Positions 1 through 5,306 of a stretch of DNA of 5,306 nt are shown piece after piece. The notes beneath the pieces are model-generated. The model was not told where the DNA came from. It searched no databases and worked only from the letters and a program-made list of their open reading frames with translations. The DNA comes from Verrucomicrobiota bacterium. GTDB lineage: Bacteria; Verrucomicrobiota; Verrucomicrobiia; Chthoniobacterales; JAFAMB01. The stretch is from assembly GCA_019241095.1 (NCBI GenBank), contig JAFAXJ010000359.1, forward strand, positions 1 through 5,306, read 5' to 3'. The position numbers and the translations under genes were made by a program. Numbering within the stretch: the stretch's first letter is position 1; every line of letters starts with the position of its first letter.

Positions 1-200
1 ACATTTTTACACATTGTTCGGAGTTCGCTGCGGTATTTTTTCCATTCCGGCTCGGACAGCTATCATGAGTATGCTGCTTCAGGAAATCATGCTTTCCGTT
101 CCCTCGAAACGGATACAAGCGCGATGTTTAGAGCTGGCGATAGGTCATGTGAACAGTTTCCTGAATAGCTCTCCGGTTAACCGTGACGAGAAGCAGGTCC
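1..200. other. Leader region upstream of clpS, no convincing gene
   Basis: No reading frame here looks like a real protein. The one open frame (14-208, plus strand) has an unlikely composition, runs into the clpS start and resembles no family I know. A short inverted repeat, TCCGTT at 95-100 and AACGGA at 108-113 with a 7-base loop, is visible, but no T-run follows it. I could not find a well-spaced -35/-10 pair that I would defend. The promoter for the clpS group may lie here or further left. Confidence 0.5.
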
Positions 201-491
201 ATGGCTGAAACAACAACCACCATCACCAAGGCGGAGCCAACGACAGATACTCAGTTGGATATTCCCTGGAATGTCGTTGTTCATAACGATCCTGTTAATC
301 TGATGAGTTACGTGACAATGGTGTTCCAGAAAATATTTGGCTACTCTCGGGACCGAGCCAAGCGCCACATGTTAGAGGTTCACCAAAAAGGCCGGTCTAT
401 AGTCTGGACTGGGGCTCGGGAAAGAGCCGAATTTTATGTACAGCAACTCCATAGTTACTTGCTTTTGGCAACCTTGGAAAAAGCCGAGTAG
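201..491 (+). CDS. clpS: ATP-dependent Clp protease adaptor ClpS
   Basis: A 96-residue cytoplasmic adaptor that binds proteins with destabilising N-terminal residues and hands them to the ClpA/ClpC unfoldase for degradation by ClpP (family knowledge). After a flexible Thr-rich N-terminal tail (residues 1-20), the compact ClpS core runs from about 22 to 96. The N-degron pocket residues known from E. coli ClpS are present: Asn29-Asp30 of VVVHNDPVN match N34-D35, Met35 matches the gatekeeper M40, and His61 of EVHQKG matches H66. The core ends in the typical TLEKA. NDPVNLMSYV is the variant common in actinobacterial ClpS. I chose the ATG at 201, preceded by GAGAAG and AGG; an in-frame GTG at 183 would add six residues but lacks a ribosome binding site. 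The stop abuts the next gene's start, so the two are probably translated together. The family call is firm; the exact start less so. Confidence 0.93.
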   Translation: MAETTTTITKAEPTTDTQLDIPWNVVVHNDPVNLMSYVTMVFQKIFGYSRDRAKRHMLEVHQKGRSIVWTGARERAEFYVQQLHSYLLLATLEKAE

Positions 492-1004
492 ATGCTAATC
501 CGTCGTTTGCGACAAGACGCAATAGGGTTTGTTGAAATCGAACCAATTGAGGCGGAGTTGCTCCGTCAAGTTCCGGCGGTGTGCGGGGCTACGGATGAGG
601 AAACGGTAAGAAAACGACTATTCAGTGAGCCTGCCGAGGAAACAGAATCGCAGTTCCTCAAGGATTGGGAAGAATTTGTCAGACCCGAACTGCGGCATAT
701 TTTTTTCTCTGCGCGAATGTTAGTCGAAGAGGATCTGAAAGCTCTGCAAAGTCGTCCCGGGCGCCACGCACGTTTAGACCTGCCTCTTTCGCACGGTGAA
801 CCTTGGCTCAATGCGCTGAACCAGGCTCGGCTTATTCTGGCTTCGCAATACGGATTGACCGAAAAAGAGCTTTCGATGCAGAAAATTCCGAAGCTTTTTT
901 CCCGGCGTGATCTTGTTCTGCTGCAAACAAATTTTTATGCCGCTATCCAGGAGCGCATCATCGATATCTTGGTTGGGGGCGAGCAAGAGGACGAGCGGGT
1001 CTAG
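492..1004 (+). CDS. DUF2017 family protein, ClpS-linked
   Basis: A 170-residue, probably soluble and mostly helical protein of unknown function. I recognise it as DUF2017 from its position directly behind clpS and from its pattern: an N-terminal RRLRQDAIGFVEIEPIEAELLRQV stretch at residues 4-27, a charged middle, and a WLNALNQARLILASQYGL segment (105-122). That segment resembles the conserved W..LND.RL.LG.R.G. block of actinobacterial members. The C-terminal helix (about 139-161, LVLLQTNFYAAIQERIIDIL) also fits. There are no transmembrane segments, signal peptide or catalytic motif that I can identify. The ATG follows the clpS TAG with no spacer, which strongly suggests translational coupling. 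A partner or modulator role in ClpS/Clp proteolysis is inferred from this linkage only. The family assignment is made by eye and is good but not certain. Confidence 0.75.
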   Translation: MLIRRLRQDAIGFVEIEPIEAELLRQVPAVCGATDEETVRKRLFSEPAEETESQFLKDWEEFVRPELRHIFFSARMLVEEDLKALQSRPGRHARLDLPLSHGEPWLNALNQARLILASQYGLTEKELSMQKIPKLFSRRDLVLLQTNFYAAIQERIIDILVGGEQEDERV

Positions 1005-1008
1005 TCTT

Positions 1009-1146
1009 ATGAAACAGCTGACCAAACTTTTGGGTTTGGTATGCTTCGAGAGACCCCTGATTTTCATCAGGCCTGGTGCGATTGAACCGTCTTCCTTCAT
1101 CCGTTTCAGAAAAGAAAAAGTCAGCCAATCCGATCTTGAAGCGTAG
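1009..1146 (+). CDS. Doubtful 45-codon small ORF between DUF2017 and BFN genes
   Basis: An ATG four bases after the DUF2017 stop opens a 45-codon frame beginning MKQLTKLLGLVCFERPLIFI and ending in a basic, polar stretch (RFRKEKVSQSDLEA) before TAG. It resembles no family I know. The first 20 residues are hydrophobic with two lysines, loosely like a short membrane or signal segment, but Glu14 and Arg15 interrupt it. No good Shine-Dalgarno sequence precedes it, only GGG at 997-999. Two short hairpins lie inside the frame. It could be a small coupled protein, a decayed gene remnant, or chance in a 165-base gap; chance is the most likely. Confidence 0.15.
   Translation: MKQLTKLLGLVCFERPLIFIRPGAIEPSSFIRFRKEKVSQSDLEA
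1021..1040 (+). repeat. Small perfect hairpin in the DUF2017-BFN gap
   Basis: ACCAAAC (1021-1027) and GTTTGGT (1034-1040) form a perfect 7-bp stem around a 6-base loop. It is AT-rich in part and no T-run follows, so it does not look like a classical terminator. It may affect mRNA processing or stability between the DUF2017 and BFN genes. Confidence 0.35.
1056..1071 (+). repeat. Second small hairpin in the DUF2017-BFN gap
   Basis: CCTGAT (1056-1061) and ATCAGG (1066-1071) pair as a 6-bp stem with a TTTC tetraloop. It lies 15 bases after the previous hairpin, and no U-tract follows. The pair of hairpins could partly attenuate read-through or protect the upstream clpS-DUF2017 message, but stems this short also arise by chance. 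Confidence 0.3.
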
Positions 1147-1169
1147 AACCGACGAGTTAGGCTCCAAGC

Positions 1170-1643
1170 ATGAGTAAGCCTGTTGTCGAAGTTCAGGTCC
1201 GTGCAGTTATCCCGACCAGCGGTGGATGCGCGGTTTTTCTCGGCAGCGAAGAAAAGGTTTTTGTCATCTATGTTGATCAAAGCGTCGGGGCGGCGATAAC
1301 CATGTTTATGCGGGGTACTCAGAAAGAGCGTCCGCTAACCCATGATCTGTTGGCTCATATTTTGCGAGCTCTTGGTGCAAAAGTAGAACGGGTCATTGTC
1401 AATGATTTGAAACGTGGAACCTATTTCGCTCGCCTGATCTTGAGTGCCCAGAACGAATTGCAACAGAAAAAGATCGTCGAAATAGATGCTCGGCCAAGTG
1501 ACTGTATCGCAATGGCGAGCCAGCAAACAGCACCCATCTATATCAGCAGAGAGGTGTGGGACGAAGTAGAGGATATGAGCGAAATCCTGAAAAAGATGGA
1601 AGAAGAAAGCTCGCAGTCCGAGGAGATGGACGAGGACGAATAA
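1170..1643 (+). CDS. Bifunctional nuclease family (DUF151/BFN) protein
   Basis: A 157-residue soluble protein matching the BFN/DUF151 family. Plant members have been reported as bifunctional RNase/DNases; bacterial members are mostly uncharacterised. The domain fills residues about 5-130. Recognisable blocks are the N-terminal strand region VEVQVRAVIPTSGGCAVFLG (6-25), FVIYVDQSVGAAI (31-43), RPLTHDLL (54-61), GTYFARLIL (83-91), the signature DARPSDCIAMA (106-116) and APIYISREVW (121-130). A helix then leads to a strongly acidic tail (144-157, EEESSQSEEMDEDE), a possible disordered or interaction segment. An in-frame TAG at 1158 makes the ATG at 1170 the first possible start, with a weak TTAGG eight bases ahead. 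It lies 165 bases after the DUF2017 gene, so it may share its transcript or have its own promoter. The family call is strong; nuclease activity is not demonstrated by the sequence. Confidence 0.9.
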   Translation: MSKPVVEVQVRAVIPTSGGCAVFLGSEEKVFVIYVDQSVGAAITMFMRGTQKERPLTHDLLAHILRALGAKVERVIVNDLKRGTYFARLILSAQNELQQKKIVEIDARPSDCIAMASQQTAPIYISREVWDEVEDMSEILKKMEEESSQSEEMDEDE

Positions 1644-1655
1644 GGTGTCAAGCCA

Positions 1656-1685
1656 TTGACTCTGATTCTAGTCATCCGCGATAAC
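1656..1685 (+). promoter_or_regulatory. Candidate sigma70-type promoter for speA
   Basis: TTGACT at 1656-1661 matches the -35 consensus at five of six positions. After an 18-base spacer, GATAAC at 1680-1685 matches the -10 hexamer at four of six. Transcription would begin near 1692, leaving a leader of about 60 bases before the speA ATG. The -35 box is also one half of a short inverted repeat (TGACT 1657-1661, AGTCA 1669-1673), which could be an operator half-site pair or chance. It is sited between genes as expected, but was found by eye only. Confidence 0.4.
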
Positions 1686-1711
1686 AATTTTTCCGGGTTT
1701 CTTTTTGCAGG

Positions 1712-1723
1712 CAATTGCAATTG
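1712..1723. repeat. 12-base perfect palindrome in the speA leader
   Basis: CAATTGCAATTG is its own reverse complement, and the overlapping GCAATTGC (1711-1718) is another palindrome. It lies between the candidate promoter's start point and the speA ATG. A dimeric regulator could bind such a site, but it is AT-rich, short and present once. Confidence 0.3.
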
Positions 1724-1751
1724 AAAGTTGCTCACTTAGTGTGCCCACGCA

Positions 1752-3689
1752 ATGACTGAAACGTGGGATATCCCTTCCGCTATTTCCCTTTACAACATTG
1801 ATCGTTGGAGTTCCGGGTATTTTACGATTAACGCTGCCGGCAATGTGCAGGTAATGCCAACCCAGGCGTATGCCAAGTCGGTCGATCTCATGGATGTCAT
1901 TAACGCGGCTCGAGAGCGCGGCATGACTTTCCCTCTTCTGTTGCGATTCCAGGATCTGCTTCATCATCGGGTCGAGACAATCAACCGCGCGTTTCAGTCC
2001 GCAATTGCCGAAGCCAACTATCAAAATGTTTACAAAGGTGTTTTCCCGATAAAAGTAAACCAGCTTCGTGAAGTCGTGGAGGAAATAATCGAAGCTGGCC
2101 GGCCCTTCCATTTTGGTTTGGAAGCTGGCAGTAAACCGGAGCTCGTCGCCGCACTCGCTATTCATAGAGATCCTGACAGTCTCATCATCTGCAATGGATA
2201 TAAGGATCCGACCTTTATTCAGAACGCTCTTTTCGGCAGAAAACTAGCTAAGCAGGTGATCATGGTGGTCGAGAAAATGGAGGAGATCCAGCAGATCGTC
2301 ACTGTTTCGAAAGAGATGAACGTCATGCCATTGATCGGGGTGCGAGTGCGATTGCAGGCGAAAGGTTCAGGGAAGTGGGCCACTAGCGGCGGTGAGAATG
2401 CTAAGTTCGGCTTGTCAACGGCGGATCTCGTAGCTGCAAGCGATTATCTTAAGTCTCAGGGTTTGCAGGACTCTTTGGTTCTGGTCCATTTTCATGTCGG
2501 ATCGCAGATACCAGATATTGGTGTCCTCAAGCGTGCAGTACGCGAAGCTGCGAGGTTTTATGCAAAGCTGTCTAAAATGGGCCATCCAATGCAGTTCCTT
2601 GATGTGGGTGGCGGTTTAGGCATCGATTATGATGGATCCCGGACTGCTTTTGATAGTTCAATAAACTATACCCTCCAAGAATATGCTCGCGACGTTGTCT
2701 ATAATGTTCTCGATGTTTGCGATTCAGAGAAGGTGGCGCATCCCACGCTTATCAGTGAGAGCGGTCGCGCGATTGTCGCTCATCATTCGGTTCTCATTGT
2801 GGAGGCGTTTGGATCAATTGAAAAATCCACCTCCGAAGAGCCTCTGCAAATGTCCGACCTCGATCCCAAACTTCTGCATGAGATGATTGAGACGCAAAAG
2901 GGCTTAAATAAACAAAATCGCCTCGAAATTTTGCACGACGCTCAACAGATAAAAGAACAGGCGCAATCCATGTTTGAACTGGGCTTGCTGGAGTTGGACA
3001 GCAAGGCTAAGATTGAAACAATTTATTGGCAGATTGCGCAATCTGTAGTCGAACTCTGCAGGGGAATGAGATATATCCCTGAAGAGGTTAAAGAGCTGGA
3101 AACCTCTTTGGGTGATCAATACCTGTGCAACTTTTCGGTGTTCCAATCGCTTCTGGATCACTGGGCGTTGGGTCAACTGTTTCCAATTATGCCTGTGCAC
3201 CATCTGGACGTACCGCCGGACAGGAATGCGACTCTGGTCGACATAACCTGTGATTCGGACGGTAAAGTGAACAAGTTTATCGATCTGCAAGACGTCAAGG
3301 ACACTCTGCCGCTGCATCGCATCCAGCCAGGCCAGCCCTACTACCTAGGTTTTTTTCTGATGGGCGCTTACCAGGATATCATGGGCGATCTTCATAACCT
3401 GTTTGGGCGCGTGAATGAAGTTCACCTGTTTCTTGATGATGAAGAGGAATCTGGTTGGTACATTGAAGAGGTCATTGAGGGTAGTACGGTAGGTAGCGTT
3501 CTGGGCCTGACTCAGTGGGATAAGCACGAATTGATCCGATCGGTCAAAGCGCAAGTCGACGCAGCAATCAAATCGAATCGACTGAAGCCGACCGAAGCTA
3601 TGCGGTTGTTGAATGAATACGAGCGTGCCCTCCGAGGATACACCTATTTGAGTTTCCAGAATGGCGTCCAAGATGGTTCGCGCAATTAG
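1752..3689 (+). CDS. speA: Biosynthetic arginine decarboxylase (SpeA)
   Basis: A 645-residue PLP-dependent fold type III decarboxylase that converts arginine to agmatine and CO2, the entry to putrescine and spermidine synthesis; E. coli SpeA has 658 residues. Residues 12-26 match the SpeA N-terminal YNIDRWSSGYF motif. The PLP-binding lysine is Lys101 in FPIKVNQ, followed by GLEAGSK (122-128) and ICNGYKD (146-152). Next come GVRVRLQAKGSGKW (196-209), HFHVGSQ (246-252) and the phosphate-binding glycine loop DVGGGLGIDYDG (284-295). ESGRA (336-340) precedes the helical insertion. DITCDSDG (497-504) holds Cys500 and Asp501 of the conserved C-terminal active-site motif. GAYQDIMGDLHNLFG (538-552) and the final RGYTYL (628-633) are typical. 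It looks intact. An in-frame TAG at 1737 fixes the ATG at 1752 as the first start, though no Shine-Dalgarno is visible. It probably has its own promoter and converges with the PBP gene. Confidence 0.97.
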   Translation: MTETWDIPSAISLYNIDRWSSGYFTINAAGNVQVMPTQAYAKSVDLMDVINAARERGMTFPLLLRFQDLLHHRVETINRAFQSAIAEANYQNVYKGVFPIKVNQLREVVEEIIEAGRPFHFGLEAGSKPELVAALAIHRDPDSLIICNGYKDPTFIQNALFGRKLAKQVIMVVEKMEEIQQIVTVSKEMNVMPLIGVRVRLQAKGSGKWATSGGENAKFGLSTADLVAASDYLKSQGLQDSLVLVHFHVGSQIPDIGVLKRAVREAARFYAKLSKMGHPMQFLDVGGGLGIDYDGSRTAFDSSINYTLQEYARDVVYNVLDVCDSEKVAHPTLISESGRAIVAHHSVLIVEAFGSIEKSTSEEPLQMSDLDPKLLHEMIETQKGLNKQNRLEILHDAQQIKEQAQSMFELGLLELDSKAKIETIYWQIAQSVVELCRGMRYIPEEVKELETSLGDQYLCNFSVFQSLLDHWALGQLFPIMPVHHLDVPPDRNATLVDITCDSDGKVNKFIDLQDVKDTLPLHRIQPGQPYYLGFFLMGAYQDIMGDLHNLFGRVNEVHLFLDDEEESGWYIEEVIEGSTVGSVLGLTQWDKHELIRSVKAQVDAAIKSNRLKPTEAMRLLNEYERALRGYTYLSFQNGVQDGSRN

Positions 3690-3702
3690 ATAGACTCCTT
3701 TT

Positions 3703-3811
3703 CCGCAACGTACTGGCGAGCAAGGCTCTGCCGCGCCAGGAGGCAGATCTAGATCAAGGTCTCTCATCGCGCTCAACAAAGCGGCGACTTGGCATAAACG
3801 CCGTAACGTAC
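3703..3811 (+). repeat. Short direct repeat CCGYAACGTAC, two copies
   Basis: CCGCAACGTAC (3703-3713) and CCGTAACGTAC (3801-3811) differ at one base and lie 98 bases apart in the intergenic region. The first copy overlaps the start of the outer inverted-repeat arm; the second lies just ahead of the compact hairpin. It may mark a past duplication inside the element, or be chance. Confidence 0.3.
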
Positions 3812-3870
3812 ATTCTGAAGGACCCTTGCTCTTCGAAAGGGTCCTAGCGCGGCAAAGCCTTGCTCGCCAG
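3713..3870. repeat. 158-base inverted-repeat element between convergent genes
   Basis: Arms of 29 bases at 3713-3741 and 3842-3870 are reverse complements at 27 positions. The first arm begins CTGGCGAGCAAGGCT; the second ends AGCCTTGCTCGCCAG. The two mismatches (C3728 with A3855, C3737 with A3846) are C-A in plus-strand RNA but G-U wobbles in minus-strand RNA, so the transcript of the PBP gene could form one continuous 29-bp stem. The 100-base interior holds GATCTAGATC (3746-3755), a weak CGGCG/CGCCG stem (3782-3803) and most of a compact hairpin. No target-site duplication flanks the arms and there is no transposase. It may be a shared 3' processing or termination structure, or a MITE/REP-like element. 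The repeat is certain as seen; its role is inferred. Confidence 0.75.
3819..3845. terminator. Compact 9-bp hairpin, possible bidirectional terminator
   Basis: AGGACCCTT (3819-3827) and AAGGGTCCT (3837-3845) form a perfect 9-bp stem with a 9-base loop, midway between the converging speA and PBP genes. A bidirectional terminator would sit here, but neither strand has a U-run after the stem, so it would be a non-canonical terminator or a 3'-end stabiliser. Its last four bases (3842-3845) also belong to the outer inverted-repeat arm, so the two structures compete for those bases. Confidence 0.5.
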
Positions 3871-3879
3871 GCATTGACG

Positions 3880-5306
3880 TTATCCGCCAAATAATTTCCT
3901 GAGTGAGCGCATAACCCGGTTACCGAAATCGCCCTGATTGCTTGGGGGCGGTTCGGCCGGACCGGTCTGGGAATTTGGCTGTTCCAGTTCTCCGTGTACA
4001 GGGCAGGACCGCGAGGGTACAAGGGATTGTGGAAGCGTAATGGCGTAAGCAGTGCCTGCAGCGGCGCAATTGTCAGTGGCAATCAGATTTGATAACGAAC
4101 AAAGGCGCACGTTAACCAAAGGTTCTGAGGATTGAAAACTCCCGTCCGGGTATTTATCTCGCGCTGCATTTTCTATAAACCGCACCCAGATCGGGAGAGC
4201 AAGTGTTGCACCGTAACCTCTCTCTTCCACGGGCTTGGGCTGATCAAATCCAACCCAGACCCCGCAAGTTAACGAATTGGTAAATCCTACAAACCATGCG
4301 TCTTTGTAATCGTCCGTGGTACCAGTCTTCCCCGCGGCATAGCGATTGAGGCCTAGCGTTTTCGCAGATGCAGCAGTACCTCGTTCAATTACGCTATGAA
4401 GAGATTGCGTTACGAGCCAAGCAACGGCAGCCGATAAAACCTTTTTCTCTGCAGCGTGTTGTTGGAAGATGATCTTACCCTCTGAATCATCGATTCGTTC
4501 AATCAAATAAGGCTCTTTTCGGACACCCCGGTTCGGAAAGATAGAATAAGCTGCCGTTACATCCTTAAGATCTGATTCGAAAGCGCCAAGGTATGAGGCT
4601 GGATAATTGGGGATGGAATGCGCAAATTCACTACTTTGACCCAACTGTATTACTCGATCCAGGGTTGCGAGCTCTCCGACTCTGACGGTCATGATATTAC
4701 GAGAGAAAATCAGCCCGTCGCGTGCCGGCAACGTTCCTCGGCTTGTCCGGTCTGAATTGCCCGGACTCCATTTGGGCGCTGACTCGATTTCGCCCTTCAA
4801 AAGCGGCGTATCACTGATGGCAGCACCCGGCATCATACCTCTCGCAAATGCGGCCGCATAGACGAATGGTTTAAAGGTTGAACCAACCTGACGGTTAGCC
4901 TGCAGTGCGCGATTGAATTTGCTGTCCCGATAGTCACGACCGCCTACCAACGCGCGAATACCACCAGAACGATTGTCAATAGCTAACAATGCGCCTTGCA
5001 GATAGTCAGTTTGCTGTTCAGCAACTCGTGCATCCGCGCCATAGCTCTCCTTTTTTGGATGATCGTAGTGTGGCTGTTTCTCAATCTGGGAAAGCCGTTC
5101 TTCCACGATCGATTCAGCGGCTCGTTGCAGGTTTTGATCCAGAGATGTGTAAACCTTCAGACCGCCGCTATCGATCTCATCCTGGCTGACCAGCCCTTGC
5201 AGTTCTCGGTAAAGCGCTTCCATCGCATAATTTTGCTGCGGAACTGCCGGACGTCTGGTTTGAACCCTGACCGTGCTGTTTTTTGCTGCAGCAGCTTGTT
5301 TAGGCG
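3880..5306 (-). CDS. Class A penicillin-binding protein, C-terminal part (PBP1A-like)
   Basis: A cell-wall synthase acting in the periplasm, where it cross-links peptidoglycan stem peptides. The frame stays open through 5306, so the N-terminus is outside the window, including the membrane anchor and the expected GT51 glycosyltransferase domain. About 474 residues are visible; the internal ATG at 5223 is not the true start. Numbering from that Met, KVYTSLDQNLQRAAE (23-37) is the linker typical of bimodular PBPs. The transpeptidase then shows all three active-site motifs: the S115-T-F-K box in RQVGSTFKPF, S174-R-N, and K299-T-G in AAGKTGTTDDYKDAWF. The end has a Cys-containing tail (C375, C386, C407-P-V-H) followed by a Pro/Gln-rich, then basic stretch (RSLRKLFGG). 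The class call is strong; assigning it to mrcA/PBP1A specifically rather than a paralogue is uncertain without the N-terminal half. Confidence 0.92.
   Translation of the reverse strand, partial: PKQAAAAKNSTVRVQTRRPAVPQQNYAMEALYRELQGLVSQDEIDSGGLKVYTSLDQNLQRAAESIVEERLSQIEKQPHYDHPKKESYGADARVAEQQTDYLQGALLAIDNRSGGIRALVGGRDYRDSKFNRALQANRQVGSTFKPFVYAAAFARGMMPGAAISDTPLLKGEIESAPKWSPGNSDRTSRGTLPARDGLIFSRNIMTVRVGELATLDRVIQLGQSSEFAHSIPNYPASYLGAFESDLKDVTAAYSIFPNRGVRKEPYLIERIDDSEGKIIFQQHAAEKKVLSAAVAWLVTQSLHSVIERGTAASAKTLGLNRYAAGKTGTTDDYKDAWFVGFTNSLTCGVWVGFDQPKPVEERGYGATLALPIWVRFIENAARDKYPDGSFQSSEPLVNVRLCSLSNLIATDNCAAAGTAYAITLPQSLVPSRSCPVHGELEQPNSQTGPAEPPPSNQGDFGNRVMRSLRKLFGG

Noticed and set aside
183..200. 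GTG start giving clpS six extra N-terminal residues
   Set aside because: No ribosome binding site precedes the GTG, while the ATG at 201 has purine-rich GAGAAG and AGG upstream, and the extra residues are outside the ClpS core.
14..208. 64-codon plus-strand ORF at the left edge
   Set aside because: No family resemblance, unlikely composition, and it overlaps the clpS start in another frame.
774..1280. 168-codon minus-strand ORF across the DUF2017-BFN gap
   Set aside because: It lies antisense to conserved parts of both recognised genes and its translation resembles no known protein, so it is a shadow.
1668..2165. 165-codon minus-strand ORF over the start of speA
   Set aside because: It is antisense to the PLP-binding region of speA and has no recognisable motif.
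3713..3870. Insertion sequence or integron-type site
   Set aside because: There is no transposase or integrase coding, no target-site duplication next to the arms and no att-like core, so only a non-autonomous or structural repeat can be supported.
3345..4082. 245-codon minus-strand ORF covering the speA-PBP junction
   Set aside because: It overlaps the conserved 3' ends of both real genes and the inverted repeat; its translation is rich in Arg, Pro and Leu with no domain, so chance openness is likely.
5221..5223. ATG at 5223 as the true start of the PBP gene
   Set aside because: The same frame stays open to the window edge, upstream codons read plausibly, and a bimodular PBP needs a glycosyltransferase domain and membrane anchor upstream.

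Overview
This window looks like ordinary bacterial chromosome with roughly balanced base composition. It holds four same-strand genes (clpS, a DUF2017 gene, a bifunctional-nuclease-family/DUF151 gene and speA), followed by a convergent class A penicillin-binding protein gene cut by the right edge. A bimodular peptidoglycan synthase and a long SpeA-type arginine decarboxylase point to a Gram-negative-like bacterium. The ClpS is of the 'NDPVNLMSYV' type and sits directly before DUF2017, a pairing best known from Actinobacteria. Together with the BFN protein and SpeA, this fits Verrucomicrobiota (for example Chthoniobacterales) best. That placement is inference from protein resemblance, with no search run.

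Layout: bases 1-200 hold no convincing gene and form the leader of clpS. clpS (201-491) abuts the DUF2017 gene (492-1004) as TAG-ATG with no spacer, so translational coupling is likely. A 165-base gap follows, with two small hairpins and a doubtful 45-codon ORF, and then the BFN gene (1170-1643). A 108-base gap carries a plausible sigma70-type promoter and a 12-base palindrome ahead of speA (1752-3689). speA and the PBP gene (complement of 3880 to beyond 5306) converge on a 190-base intergenic region. Most of that region is a 158-base inverted-repeat structure with 29-base arms, plus a second compact hairpin.

Functionally, ClpS delivers N-degron substrates to a ClpAP/ClpCP-type protease. The DUF2017 protein is of unknown function but is probably linked to ClpS by its position. 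The BFN protein is a putative nuclease or regulator. SpeA makes agmatine from arginine, the first step of a polyamine route. The PBP cross-links peptidoglycan; only its transpeptidase half lies in the window. I see no mobile element, CRISPR array, tRNA or rRNA, and no clear new defence or biosynthetic system. The most notable unexplained items are the convergent inverted repeat (its two mismatches become G-U pairs only in the minus-strand RNA) and the tight ClpS-DUF2017 coupling.
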